Assembly (NCBI RefSeq): GCF_001654845.1
Contig: NZ_LXES01000035.1
Span: forward strand, 1 to 47,155
Source: Enterobacter soli ATCC BAA-2102
GTDB lineage: Bacteria > Pseudomonadota > Gammaproteobacteria > Enterobacterales > Enterobacteriaceae
Length of the DNA: 47,155 nt
Reading direction: 5' to 3'
The translations under genes were made by a program, and so were the position numbers. Positions 17,544 through 25,177 of the stretch are shown here, piece by piece. Numbering within the stretch: the first letter of the stretch is position 1; every line of letters starts with the position of its first letter. The notes beneath the pieces were generated by a model, which searched no databases, was not told the origin of the DNA, and saw nothing but the letters and a program-made list of their open reading frames with translations.

Positions 17544-18794
17544 TTACAGCGTATCGATGGCGAGTTTTCCGCGCTTATGCATGTTATTGCGGATAGCCAC
17601 TACCAGCAGGGCAGTAATAACGGCCCCCACCAGGATGCTGAGCATGTAGGCGCCCAGATTCGTGACCAGCGGCCACGCCCAGATGGCGGATTCCGGGAAC
17701 CACTGAACGGCACCGAGTGCAGTCGCAGTCATTGCCCCGGCGATAGCACCCGTCATGTAAGCAGGAAGCGTAGCGAGCGGGTTTTCCAGCAGGAACGGAA
17801 TTGCCCCTTCGCTGATCCCCATAAATGCGAGGAACATGGCGGTTTTCCCTTGCGGATAGAGCTGCGGGCTGAACAGACGTTTGCCGGTCAGTCGGTGGTC
17901 GATAAGCGTTGCCAGACCCAGGCCAATCGGTGGGATGACGATGGCCACGGCGCGTGAGGTAATCGGCAGCACGTGATCGGTAGTTAACCCCAGGCCGACA
18001 AAACCGGCCGCCTTGTTGATTGGCCCGCCGAGGTCAATGGCGGTTGCGGCGGCCATGCCGATGGCATACATCATCGAACCTGCCTGGCCTGCGGCGAGCA
18101 GCAGAGCGCGCATTCCGGCGTTTAACCAGCCACCAATTGGGGTAATGACGTAGTACATCGCCAGCATCACGAACAGCGCGGACAGAATGGGGATCAGGAA
18201 GGTACTTTTGAATGCCAGCAGATACTGCGGCACATTAATACGGGTGTTCAGCCATTTCACCAGATAGCCTGCCGCAATCGCAATAATCAGCGCACCAATA
18301 AAGGTGGACGGCACGGGTTTGGTGGCAAGCCAGGTGAGTTTTTCAGGATCAAAGTTCAATACCAGCGTTGGCTGAGTGGCGACCAGACCACCAATAAACC
18401 CGGCCGGGAAGGCCAGCTTACCGCCGATAGAGTTAGCGACAAACGCCGAGAACATCGGGATCGCAAAGCTAAACAGCAGCCCGCCGAACGATTCTGTCAG
18501 ATACCCGAATTTTAATACGGAGAGGTTAAAACCGGTGAATTTGCCTGAGTTCAGCGCATCCATAATGCCGGTATCCGGCGGGATTTCCAGCCAGACATAG
18601 GCGATAAGTTGTGAAATGGCGAGGATCACCCCGCCCATAATCAGCGTTGGCACCATGCGGGAAATTCCCGACATAATGTGCTGTGGAAGTTCTTTCCAGA
18701 AGGTATTGCCTGTTACCGTGGGCGTTGATTTGATGGCGAGTGTACCGCCTTCATGATTTTCCGGGCGAACCGCACTGCGTTTTTTAATTGCCAT
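17544..18794 (-). CDS. fryC: PTS fructose-type EIIC permease FryC
   Basis: Inner-membrane sugar channel of a fructose-family PTS, 416 residues with about ten hydrophobic segments. Family-specific stretches include the [20 protein letters not shown] start of the membrane domain, [19 protein letters not shown], and the highly conserved [11 protein letters not shown] loop. The protein matches my memory of E. coli FryC along most of its length. A 40-residue hydrophilic N-terminal tail precedes the first helix. It works with FryB (EIIB) and FryA (EIIA). fryB lies 27 bases upstream. Confidence 0.93.
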   Translation of the reverse strand: MAIKKRSAVRPENHEGGTLAIKSTPTVTGNTFWKELPQHIMSGISRMVPTLIMGGVILAISQLIAYVWLEIPPDTGIMDALNSGKFTGFNLSVLKFGYLTESFGGLLFSFAIPMFSAFVANSIGGKLAFPAGFIGGLVATQPTLVLNFDPEKLTWLATKPVPSTFIGALIIAIAAGYLVKWLNTRINVPQYLLAFKSTFLIPILSALFVMLAMYYVITPIGGWLNAGMRALLLAAGQAGSMMYAIGMAAATAIDLGGPINKAAGFVGLGLTTDHVLPITSRAVAIVIPPIGLGLATLIDHRLTGKRLFSPQLYPQGKTAMFLAFMGISEGAIPFLLENPLATLPAYMTGAIAGAMTATALGAVQWFPESAIWAWPLVTNLGAYMLSILVGAVITALLVVAIRNNMHKRGKLAIDTL

Positions 18795-18821
18795 GACGAA
18801 AACCCCTGAGTGTGAAGATTA

Positions 18822-19145
18822 TTATTGTTCTGCGGCAATCAGCTCTTCGATCTCTTTCAGGGTGCCTGGCGCATTTTTGATGGCATCCTGAAGCGTGATT
18901 TCGTAAACATCGCGCGTTTCAAAACGTTCGTTATCTTCCGGGGTGATAGCGATGGCATGGATGATGATGTCGGCTTCGGCAATATCTTGCGCCGTTAAGC
19001 GATTCTGAATACCGTCCGCGCCCTGGGTTTCAATTTTGACTTCATAACCCGCTTCTACCGCGGCTTCTTCCAGTGCCTGAGCGGCCATAAAGGTATGTGC
19101 CAGTCCCATTGGGCACGCGCACAATGCAATCAGTTTTTTAGCCAT
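18822..19145 (-). CDS. fryB: PTS fructose-type EIIB subunit FryB
   Basis: Phosphocarrier of 107 residues. The phosphocysteine motif ALCACPMGLAHTFMAA sits at residues 7-22, with C11 as the probable phospho-site, as in fructose EIIB proteins. It passes phosphate from FryA to the sugar carried by FryC. It is the first gene of the operon; GGAGGAATTTCAC precedes its ATG. The 173 bases upstream of it include a hairpin that more likely ends rna, and no confident operator is seen. Confidence 0.93.
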   Translation of the reverse strand: MAKKLIALCACPMGLAHTFMAAQALEEAAVEAGYEVKIETQGADGIQNRLTAQDIAEADIIIHAIAITPEDNERFETRDVYEITLQDAIKNAPGTLKEIEELIAAEQ

Positions 19146-19292
19146 GTGAAATTCCTCCAGTTGATGTCGATCCGATTATGGCGGTGAGGTTTGACCGGTG
19201 TTTATCGGATAAATGATGCAATAGCTGGAGAAATGAAGCAGGTGCGCGGAAGTGTGACGTTTATCGCCATATAACGGAAATCAATGAAATAC

Positions 19293-19310
19293 CGGGCGAA
19301 TGTCCGCCCG
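19293..19310 (-). terminator. Hairpin after rna
   Basis: CGGGCG (19293-19298) and CGCCCG (19305-19310) form a 6-bp GC stem nine bases beyond the rna stop, followed on the minus strand by GTATTTCATT, a weak U-tract. It probably ends rna before fryB. Confidence 0.5.
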
Positions 19311-19318
19311 CTAGAAGA

Positions 19319-20128
19319 TCAGTAGCCGACTTTATCGATAACGAACTGTTTGCCACAGTTGCCCGGGTGAGGCTGCGGCGCAAAGGATGATGCAGAGAGA
19401 GGCGCATTGATGGTGCCGGCGTTCAGCGAGAGCTGTATTTCGGTGAGATAGGCCGGATTACCGTTGCAGGTCAGTTTGACGGCTTTGATACTCTCTTTCC
19501 CCCAGGCCTTGCCGACGGCATCATCAAAATTGCTACGGTTAACGGTCTTACCGTAGTTATCCGACAGAAATTGCCCCAGCGGGCTGCTTTTCACTTCCTG
19601 GTTCATCCGCACCATGGTGCCGAAATAGGCGTCGGGGTCGAAGCCAAAGCAGACGCCGTGTTTGGCATATTCGTAGCGCTCAAGACAAGAGTTACCGCCG
19701 GCTCCCGGCATCACGCTATTGAGCTTAGCTGCCCCCGACAGGGATAACCCGGTTTCGGCGGCGGAACATTTACGGCTGGCTTTTACTTCCGGCATGTTGG
19801 GTATTGGGCGAGTGGCGCAGCCATAACGCATCCAGCGGCGTTCATCCACTCCGCGCGAGGCAATGGATTTTGGCAGGCCCGGCCACAGACCGTGCACGGT
19901 CAGGAAATCGGTTTTGGTCTTGCTCTCTTTTTGCAGGCGACACTCGTCCGGTTCGTTACGGTTGCGCTCAACCATGCTCTGACAAAACCCGGTTTGCCAG
20001 GAGAGCGCCAGAACGTAGCGATCGAAATCCCCATACTGTGTAGCCTTAAGAGGCTCAGCCTGGGTGGAGAAAACGCAGAGTGCAAGCGCCAGAGCGCCAG
20101 ACGGAAAAACAATATCCTTCCTGAACAT
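19319..20128 (-). CDS. rna: Ribonuclease I (RNase T2 family)
   Basis: Broad-specificity periplasmic endoribonuclease of 269 residues. An N-terminal signal peptide ends near residue 24 (TQAEP). The two RNase T2 catalytic segments are intact: CAS1 around H79 in TVHGLWPGLP, and CAS2 around E153-H157 in YEYAKHGVC. Cysteines at 49, 63, 104, 121, 148 and 160 and near the C-terminus would make the disulfides expected for a periplasmic member. In E. coli the citrate fermentation cluster follows rna; here dcuC is directly upstream on the same strand, 90 bases away and separated by a terminator. Confidence 0.95.
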   Translation of the reverse strand: MFRKDIVFPSGALALALCVFSTQAEPLKATQYGDFDRYVLALSWQTGFCQSMVERNRNEPDECRLQKESKTKTDFLTVHGLWPGLPKSIASRGVDERRWMRYGCATRPIPNMPEVKASRKCSAAETGLSLSGAAKLNSVMPGAGGNSCLERYEYAKHGVCFGFDPDAYFGTMVRMNQEVKSSPLGQFLSDNYGKTVNRSNFDDAVGKAWGKESIKAVKLTCNGNPAYLTEIQLSLNAGTINAPLSASSFAPQPHPGNCGKQFVIDKVGY

Positions 20129-20179
20129 TTGAATTCCTGAATGATTGAAAACGGATTATTTCTGGAAGTTATTAAAGCA

Positions 20180-20206
20180 CAAAAAGCGCCCGCAGGCGCT
20201 TTTTTG
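20180..20206. terminator. dcuC terminator (bidirectional form)
   Basis: AAAAAGCGCC, loop CGCA, GGCGCTTTTTT. The A and T runs on either side make it competent on both strands; on the minus strand it ends dcuC transcription before rna. Confidence 0.88.
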
Positions 20207-20218
20207 CGGGGGAAGAAC

Positions 20219-21592
20219 TTATCCCACCGCCGTGCCTGGTACCAGCACTTCGGTGGCAATGATGACCACGATCAGGCCAACAAGGACGGGAACAGAGGTC
20301 CGTTTCACCACTTCAAACGGCGATATTTTTGCCATCCCGGCAACCGCAACCACCACACCGGAAACCGGGGAAATGGTGCGGCCCAGGTTGGACGCCTGCA
20401 ACATCGGAATGGACAGATACGCCGGGTTGATGCCGGAGGAGTGCGCCAGTTTAGGGATCATCTCAACAAAGGCGTAGAACGGCGCATTACCGGAACCGGT
20501 GGTCATCGCGGCCAGCATGGTCAGGACCACCAACACCAGCATCAGGATAATGCTTGCTGAGCCGAAGGAGGTAGCAATGGAGATCAGGCTCTGGATAAAG
20601 CCGATGGTGCTCAGCCCCTGGGCAAATACGCCGGCGGCAACCAGCAGCATTACTACGCCTGCAAAGGCATCCGCCATACCGCGGTAGGCCACTTCCAGGC
20701 CGGAAAACACTTTCTGTGTATTGAAGCCACGTACAAATTCCAGCACCGCCGCCAGCAGAATACAGATCACCAGGATCGTAATGATATGCAACTGAGGGCC
20801 CCATTTGCCGTCAAAAATCAGCACGCCAATAATCGGTGTAAAAGGCAGGATGGCGTAGAAGGTTGGTGCGGTCGTGGTGATTTCAGCCACATCCAGCATT
20901 TCGTGGCTGATGTTCTCTTTTTTGTCGAGATAGCGCTGCCAGAAAAAGTGAGCAATCGCCATGGCGATAATGGCGGCAATCGAAATAGGCAGCGTGGTTT
21001 TAAACGCAAAATCGATCAGCGACATTTCGGCGGCTTTTGCTGCCAACACCACATCACCGGAAGTTGGCGAAAGAATAATAGCTGCCGGAGAGGCGCAAAT
21101 AGCGGCCGCTGCGCCACGGCTGATCCCCACGTTGACCATGATAGGGAACAGTGTTGCCATTAACAGCACGCCAAGACCGGTGGCAGAAGAGACGGCCAGT
21201 GACATCAGGCAGGCCAGGAAATACGCGGCGATCATCAGCAGGTAAGGGGAGTTGATGAATTTCAACGGCCGGGATGCCAGCTTAACGACCATATCATTCG
21301 CGCCGATGTGGGTCATAAATGCTGCAAAACCGCACAGCATCATGATCATCATACCCAGGTCGCCGCCACGGCTCATGAGCAGGATTTTGATGTATTCGAC
21401 AATGTCGGTCGCGGTATAACCCGTGCTGGTTTCGCTGGCGGGTAAGACTTTATGGCCCATTAAGGCGCTAACAATGAGCAGCGTCAGGCCGCCGACAAAT
21501 AAAACCCCGGTGGCTGAGTAGCCTTTAATGATGTAGCGGGCTACACCGACAATGACAACGACTCCGATAAGGAGCTCGATAAACGTAAGCAT
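20219..21592 (-). CDS. dcuC: Anaerobic C4-dicarboxylate transporter DcuC
   Basis: Inner-membrane carrier of the DcuC family that exports succinate during fermentation and can exchange fumarate or malate. It has 457 residues and about 12 hydrophobic segments; SSATGLGVLLMATLFPIMV, SPAAIILSPTSGDVVLA and the late NLGRTISPVSGVVVA are the conserved re-entrant-type segments. The ATG at 21592 follows AGGGGA; 11 upstream in-frame codons are not supported. A near-perfect FNR box lies about 90 bases upstream, fitting anaerobic induction. In E. coli, dcuC sits next to dpiBA and pagP; here an efflux operon separates it from pagP and nothing citrate-related remains. Confidence 0.93.
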   Translation of the reverse strand: MLTFIELLIGVVVIVGVARYIIKGYSATGVLFVGGLTLLIVSALMGHKVLPASETSTGYTATDIVEYIKILLMSRGGDLGMMIMMLCGFAAFMTHIGANDMVVKLASRPLKFINSPYLLMIAAYFLACLMSLAVSSATGLGVLLMATLFPIMVNVGISRGAAAAICASPAAIILSPTSGDVVLAAKAAEMSLIDFAFKTTLPISIAAIIAMAIAHFFWQRYLDKKENISHEMLDVAEITTTAPTFYAILPFTPIIGVLIFDGKWGPQLHIITILVICILLAAVLEFVRGFNTQKVFSGLEVAYRGMADAFAGVVMLLVAAGVFAQGLSTIGFIQSLISIATSFGSASIILMLVLVVLTMLAAMTTGSGNAPFYAFVEMIPKLAHSSGINPAYLSIPMLQASNLGRTISPVSGVVVAVAGMAKISPFEVVKRTSVPVLVGLIVVIIATEVLVPGTAVG

Positions 21593-21679
21593 GGTTTCCC
21601 CTGTATCCCTGCTGCCCGAGAGCACAAATAATCAATAAAAAAGAAGGATGAAATGTGCCGAATTAATGGTCTGCCATTG

Positions 21680-21693
21680 CTGATTAAAATCAA
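21680..21693 (-). promoter_or_regulatory. FNR-type site upstream of dcuC
   Basis: On the minus strand TTGAT-TTTA-ATCAG matches the FNR consensus TTGAT-N4-ATCAA at 9 of 10 positions. It is about 95 bases upstream of the dcuC start codon, compatible with class II activation at a start near 21645. Confidence 0.65.
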
Positions 21694-21827
21694 TAAATAT
21701 ACTACTAAAGGAGAGAGTAACGATATTTTGCCATTGCCCTAACATTTGCATCGTGGCGATATTGACTCATTGCATCATTATTATATGTCATGGAAATGAT
21801 ATTGAAGTGTTAATGTATTTGAGGCTA

Positions 21828-21847
21828 TTTATCAGGGGATTGATAAA
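21828..21847. repeat. Operator-like inverted repeat ahead of the efflux operon
   Basis: TTTATCA (21828-21834), six bases, TGATAAA (21841-21847). Perfect 7-bp arms place it about 50 bases upstream of the possible TATACT -10. The binding protein is unknown. Confidence 0.45.
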
Positions 21848-21933
21848 GAACGTAAATCTCTTTAAAAGCACTTTCTATTCCTTCTTTACCCTGCATATAC
21901 TCTGAGCACTTTTTTCAACCTGATGACGCCGAT

Positions 21934-22335
21934 ATGCACGCCAGCTGGACTTATCGCCTGCGCTTTTTCAAAAAACATCTGCTGATGTTTTTGATAGCCT
22001 TTGGCTGGCTGTTGATTCAGAGTCAGGTTGCTGTTGCCTCTCACGATTGTTCTATCGACCTTCGGGGTAACGTCGCGGCAATACAGCATATGGATATGAT
22101 GGCTAAACCTGGCCCTGTTCATACTGCTGATGTCTCGCCGCTGTGCGAAAAGCACTGTGTGCCCGATCAGGCGCCAAAAGATCCCGCTCAGCCCCAACTG
22201 GTGGCGCTCCCTGCCGCCATGACCCTTACCCTGAATACGCCAGATTGCACGGTTGTACGTCAGTCTGCCTGGTCAGTCACCCCGCCCGCAGTGGGGCCAC
22301 CGGCAACCATTCGGTTTTGCCGGTTCAGAGAATGA
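21934..22335 (+). CDS. Exported Cys/His/Met-containing protein of a metal efflux operon
   Basis: Uncharacterised, 133 residues. A basic N-terminus (RLRFFKKH) and hydrophobic stretch (LLMFLIAFGWLLI) form a probable signal peptide or anchor to residue ~36. Behind it are SHDCSID, a Met/His segment IQHMDMM, CEKHC, and the terminal FCRF motif. The pattern HDC ... HMD ... CEKHC ... FCRF recurs in small unnamed proteins heading copper or czc-type operons, as I remember them. Its position 57 bases before the CusF-like gene suggests a periplasmic metal-binding or sensing accessory. No strong ribosome-binding site precedes the ATG; an alternative Met lies at 21985. Confidence 0.7.
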   Translation: MHASWTYRLRFFKKHLLMFLIAFGWLLIQSQVAVASHDCSIDLRGNVAAIQHMDMMAKPGPVHTADVSPLCEKHCVPDQAPKDPAQPQLVALPAAMTLTLNTPDCTVVRQSAWSVTPPAVGPPATIRFCRFRE

Positions 22336-22392
22336 AAAAACCTGTTAATCCGTTGATTTTATTTTTAATTTACGTTTAACAGGAGCTTTATC

Positions 22393-22707
22393 ATGCGTGC
22401 TTTATTCCTTTCCGCGCTGCTTGGCGCGTCCGTCTCTTTTTCTTCTTTTGCCGTCCAGGCGAATGAGGTGTCCACTCCGGCTGGACAACGCTGGCAAGGC
22501 CATGGCGTCGTCCAGGCGTTTTCCGCGCAGTCTGTCACTCTCGAACATGACGCCATTCCTGAACTGAAATGGCCTGCCATGACGATGCCCTTTACCTTGT
22601 CATCCGGTGCAGCGCTCAATGGTGCGAAACCCGGTGATCGTGTGACGTTCATCCTTGAACGTTCAGGTGACGGGTTCCAGATCGTCTCGCTGACGCCACA
22701 GCGCTAA
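22393..22707 (+). CDS. cusF: CusF-like periplasmic copper/silver chaperone
   Basis: Small OB-fold metallochaperone of 104 residues with a signal peptide to ~residue 23 (VQANE). The Cu(I)/Ag(I) site of CusF is conserved in spacing: H52, W60, M63, M65 in EHDAIPELKWPAMTMPF, identical to the H-x7-W-x2-M-x-M pattern of E. coli CusF, where tryptophan caps the metal. It would pass metal to the CusB-like adaptor encoded two genes downstream. An AGGAG precedes the ATG. Here it comes first among the efflux genes (F-C-B-A), unlike E. coli cusCFBA, where it is second. Confidence 0.88.
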   Translation: MRALFLSALLGASVSFSSFAVQANEVSTPAGQRWQGHGVVQAFSAQSVTLEHDAIPELKWPAMTMPFTLSSGAALNGAKPGDRVTFILERSGDGFQIVSLTPQR

Positions 22708-22718
22708 GCGAGGACTTC

Positions 22719-23975
22719 ATGAAACAACACACACTGGGCCTGTGGCTCGGTGGGGTGATGTTCGGGCTAATCAGCTCCGCCGTACAGGCGGAGCCGTGGA
22801 CGCTCGACCAAACCCTGACCGAAGCGCAACGCTATTCCGCGGAGTTATCTGCCAGCCGTAATGAAGCACAGGCGCTGGATGCTATGGCGGATTCCGCGAC
22901 TCAACTACCCGACCCCAAACTGAAGTTTGGAATTGAAAACGTACCGGTGCAGGGGAACAACGACAGGCGTCTGACGCGTGAAGGCATGACCATGCAAAAA
23001 ATTGGCATCATGCAGAGCTATGTCAGTTCCGAAAAACGCGAACGTAAAGCGCAAACCTTCCAGGCACAGGCGCGAGGCGTGCTGGCCAAAGGAGAGGCTA
23101 TTCGCGCAGCGCTTCAGCGTGATACCGCCCAGGCCTGGCTCGAACTGGCGTTAACGCAGCAGGCGCTGAAAAAAGCGAAAGCGCTGGTCAGCGAAACCGG
23201 GCGTCAGCGTGGTGTGCAAAAGGCAAGCGTGGGGGCGGGCAGTTCCACGCCAGACAGCGTACTGGCGCTGCAAATGACTCTGAGCGCAATGCGCGATAAA
23301 GAGACGCTTGCTCAGCGTGATGTGCAACTGGCGCAAAGCCGTCTGTTTCAGCTGACGGGGCAAACTATCACCGATGTGAGCGGGCCTTTGCCGCGTTACC
23401 AGCGGCTTCCCGCCGATGAAAAAACGCTGGAGGAGGGAATAGTACAGCACCCGGAGGTGGAAGCCGCCCGCCGGGAGGCCGACACCGCGAAAGCCCGCTC
23501 CGCGCAATCGGCTATTGCCGCCATACCTGACGTGGATGTTGAGGTGTTCTACGCCCATCGCGCGGAGGGCTATGACGATATGGCTGGGGTGATGTTCAGC
23601 GTTGATTTGCCGATTTTCCAGTCCAAAAGGCAGGACAAAGATTATGCCGCGGATGTCTCCCGGTCGATGCAGGCGGTAGACCAGCTCACGCTGATTAAAC
23701 GTGAGCATATCGCTCAGGTGCAGTCGCTGGTGGCGCAGTATCAGGCGGCACAAACCTTATGGCAGCGTCAGAGTGAGGAGATCCTCCCGTTACAGCGGCA
23801 ACGGCTGGATGTGCTGACGGCGCAGTATCGTTCGGGACAGTCCGAACTGCCTGCGTTACTGGAAGCACGCCGTAGCGTGCTGGATACGGAGCTCGCGGCG
23901 AATCAGGCGGAGCGTGAGATGGCGCGTAACTGGGCGGCGATCCAATGGCTGATCCCACAGGAGCTGGCAAAATGA
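22719..23975 (+). CDS. cusC: Outer-membrane efflux channel, TolC/CzcC family
   Basis: Outer-membrane factor of 418 residues. A cleavable signal peptide ends at about residue 24 (SSAVQAEPW). There is no lipobox cysteine, so unlike E. coli CusC it is probably not a lipoprotein and reads more like CzcC. Two repeats of long helices (heptad-rich, ~40-200 and ~240-400) with QAEREMARNWAAIQWL near the end fit the TolC fold. It would form the exit duct of the RND pump. It lies 11 bases after cusF and its stop overlaps the next ATG (ATGA). The cusC symbol is by role in the operon. Confidence 0.85.
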   Translation: MKQHTLGLWLGGVMFGLISSAVQAEPWTLDQTLTEAQRYSAELSASRNEAQALDAMADSATQLPDPKLKFGIENVPVQGNNDRRLTREGMTMQKIGIMQSYVSSEKRERKAQTFQAQARGVLAKGEAIRAALQRDTAQAWLELALTQQALKKAKALVSETGRQRGVQKASVGAGSSTPDSVLALQMTLSAMRDKETLAQRDVQLAQSRLFQLTGQTITDVSGPLPRYQRLPADEKTLEEGIVQHPEVEAARREADTAKARSAQSAIAAIPDVDVEVFYAHRAEGYDDMAGVMFSVDLPIFQSKRQDKDYAADVSRSMQAVDQLTLIKREHIAQVQSLVAQYQAAQTLWQRQSEEILPLQRQRLDVLTAQYRSGQSELPALLEARRSVLDTELAANQAEREMARNWAAIQWLIPQELAK

Positions 23976-25177
23976 AAACAACGACCTTAACCGCAGTCGC
24001 GATTGCAGTGTTAGTGGCGGCCGGGGGCGGCTACTTTTTGGGGCAAAAGCAGTCTCATCAACCTGAGGCGCAGTCGCAACCCACTGAGCGTAAAGTACTT
24101 TACTGGTACGATCCCATGATGCCCGGCCAGCGTTTTGATAAGCCTGGAAAATCCCCCTTTATGGATATGCAGCTGGTAGCGCGATATGCCGATGAGGAAA
24201 AGGCAGCGGCTGGCGTTGGGATCAGCGCGCAGCAGCAACAAAATCTGGGCATGAAGACAACGAAAGCCCAGTTGCACCAGCTGAATGTCCCGTTCTCCGC
24301 TTTCGCCACGGTATCAACGGATGAACGGGGAGTGACCGTGGTTTCAGCGCCTGCTAACGGCGTGGTAAAACGGTTGTATGTCAACGCCCCGCAGCAGCAG
24401 GTGAAAGCCGGTGAAGCGCTGGCGCAGCTGTGGATCCCACAATGGACCACCGCACAACAGGAATATCTGGCGGTACGTCAGCTTGGCGATGCCGGGCTGA
24501 CCCGCGCCGCACGTGAGCGACTGGCGCTGCAATTTATGCCAGAGGAGGTGATCCGGGCACTGGAACGAAGCGGCAAACCGCAAACCACGCTGACGCTTAG
24601 GGCGGCGAAAGCAGGATATGTCGTTAAGCTGGATGTGCGTGAAGGCGCGCAAATTACAGCCACAGCGCCGCTGTTTGAAATCGCCAGTCTTGATCCAGTG
24701 TGGCTAGTTATTGATTACCCGCAAACGCAGGCGCAGTCCCTGAGCGTGGGCACTGAAGTGGTTGCCACGACGCAGAGCTGGCCGGGTGAGCAATTCCACG
24801 GCACGGTCAGTGAGTTACTCCCGCAGATGGAAACCACCACGCGAACGCTGAAAGCGCGCATCGTGTTGAACAACGCCGGGCAGAAATTAAAACCCGGGAT
24901 GTATCTCAACGTGTCGCGCGCCCAGACAGCAGAACGCCCGCCAGTACTTGCTGTACCTGAAGAAGCGGTCATCAACAGCGGGGAATCCACACGCCTGCTG
25001 CTGGCTACCGGGGACGGCTATTTCCGCCCGGTCAATGTCAAAACAGGGTTGACTGCCCAGGGCTGGACGGAGATTACGTCGGGCCTGAAAGAGGGTGATG
25101 ACGTTGTCACCTCAGGGCAGTTCCTGATTGATTCAGAAGCGAATCTGCGCAGCGTGATGCCGGAGGTGACCCAATGA
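23972..25177 (+). CDS. cusB: CusB-like RND periplasmic adaptor
   Basis: Membrane fusion protein of 401 residues linking the RND pump to the outer-membrane channel. An N-terminal signal/anchor is followed by the heavy-metal-binding segment [17 protein letters not shown] and FMDM (residues 46-66), with M49/M50 and M64/M66 where CusB binds Cu(I)/Ag(I). Next come the beta-barrel, lipoyl halves ([22 protein letters not shown] and VREGAQI) and the membrane-proximal domain ending in a [20 protein letters not shown] motif typical of the family. The ATG at 23972 is chosen for its ATGA overlap with cusC and the AGGAG upstream; the nine-codon-longer frame is rejected. Confidence 0.92.
   Translation: MKTTTLTAVAIAVLVAAGGGYFLGQKQSHQPEAQSQPTERKVLYWYDPMMPGQRFDKPGKSPFMDMQLVARYADEEKAAAGVGISAQQQQNLGMKTTKAQLHQLNVPFSAFATVSTDERGVTVVSAPANGVVKRLYVNAPQQQVKAGEALAQLWIPQWTTAQQEYLAVRQLGDAGLTRAARERLALQFMPEEVIRALERSGKPQTTLTLRAAKAGYVVKLDVREGAQITATAPLFEIASLDPVWLVIDYPQTQAQSLSVGTEVVATTQSWPGEQFHGTVSELLPQMETTTRTLKARIVLNNAGQKLKPGMYLNVSRAQTAERPPVLAVPEEAVINSGESTRLLLATGDGYFRPVNVKTGLTAQGWTEITSGLKEGDDVVTSGQFLIDSEANLRSVMPEVTQ

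Larger units (their letters stand above)
21593..21933. other. Divergent regulatory region between dcuC and the efflux operon
   Basis: 341 AT-rich bases with no credible coding sequence. They hold the FNR-type site for dcuC (21680-21693), an inverted repeat TTTATCA/TGATAAA (21828-21847), and a possible -10 TATACT (21896-21901) ahead of the plus-strand operon. No canonical CusR or CueR operator is visible. Confidence 0.6.
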
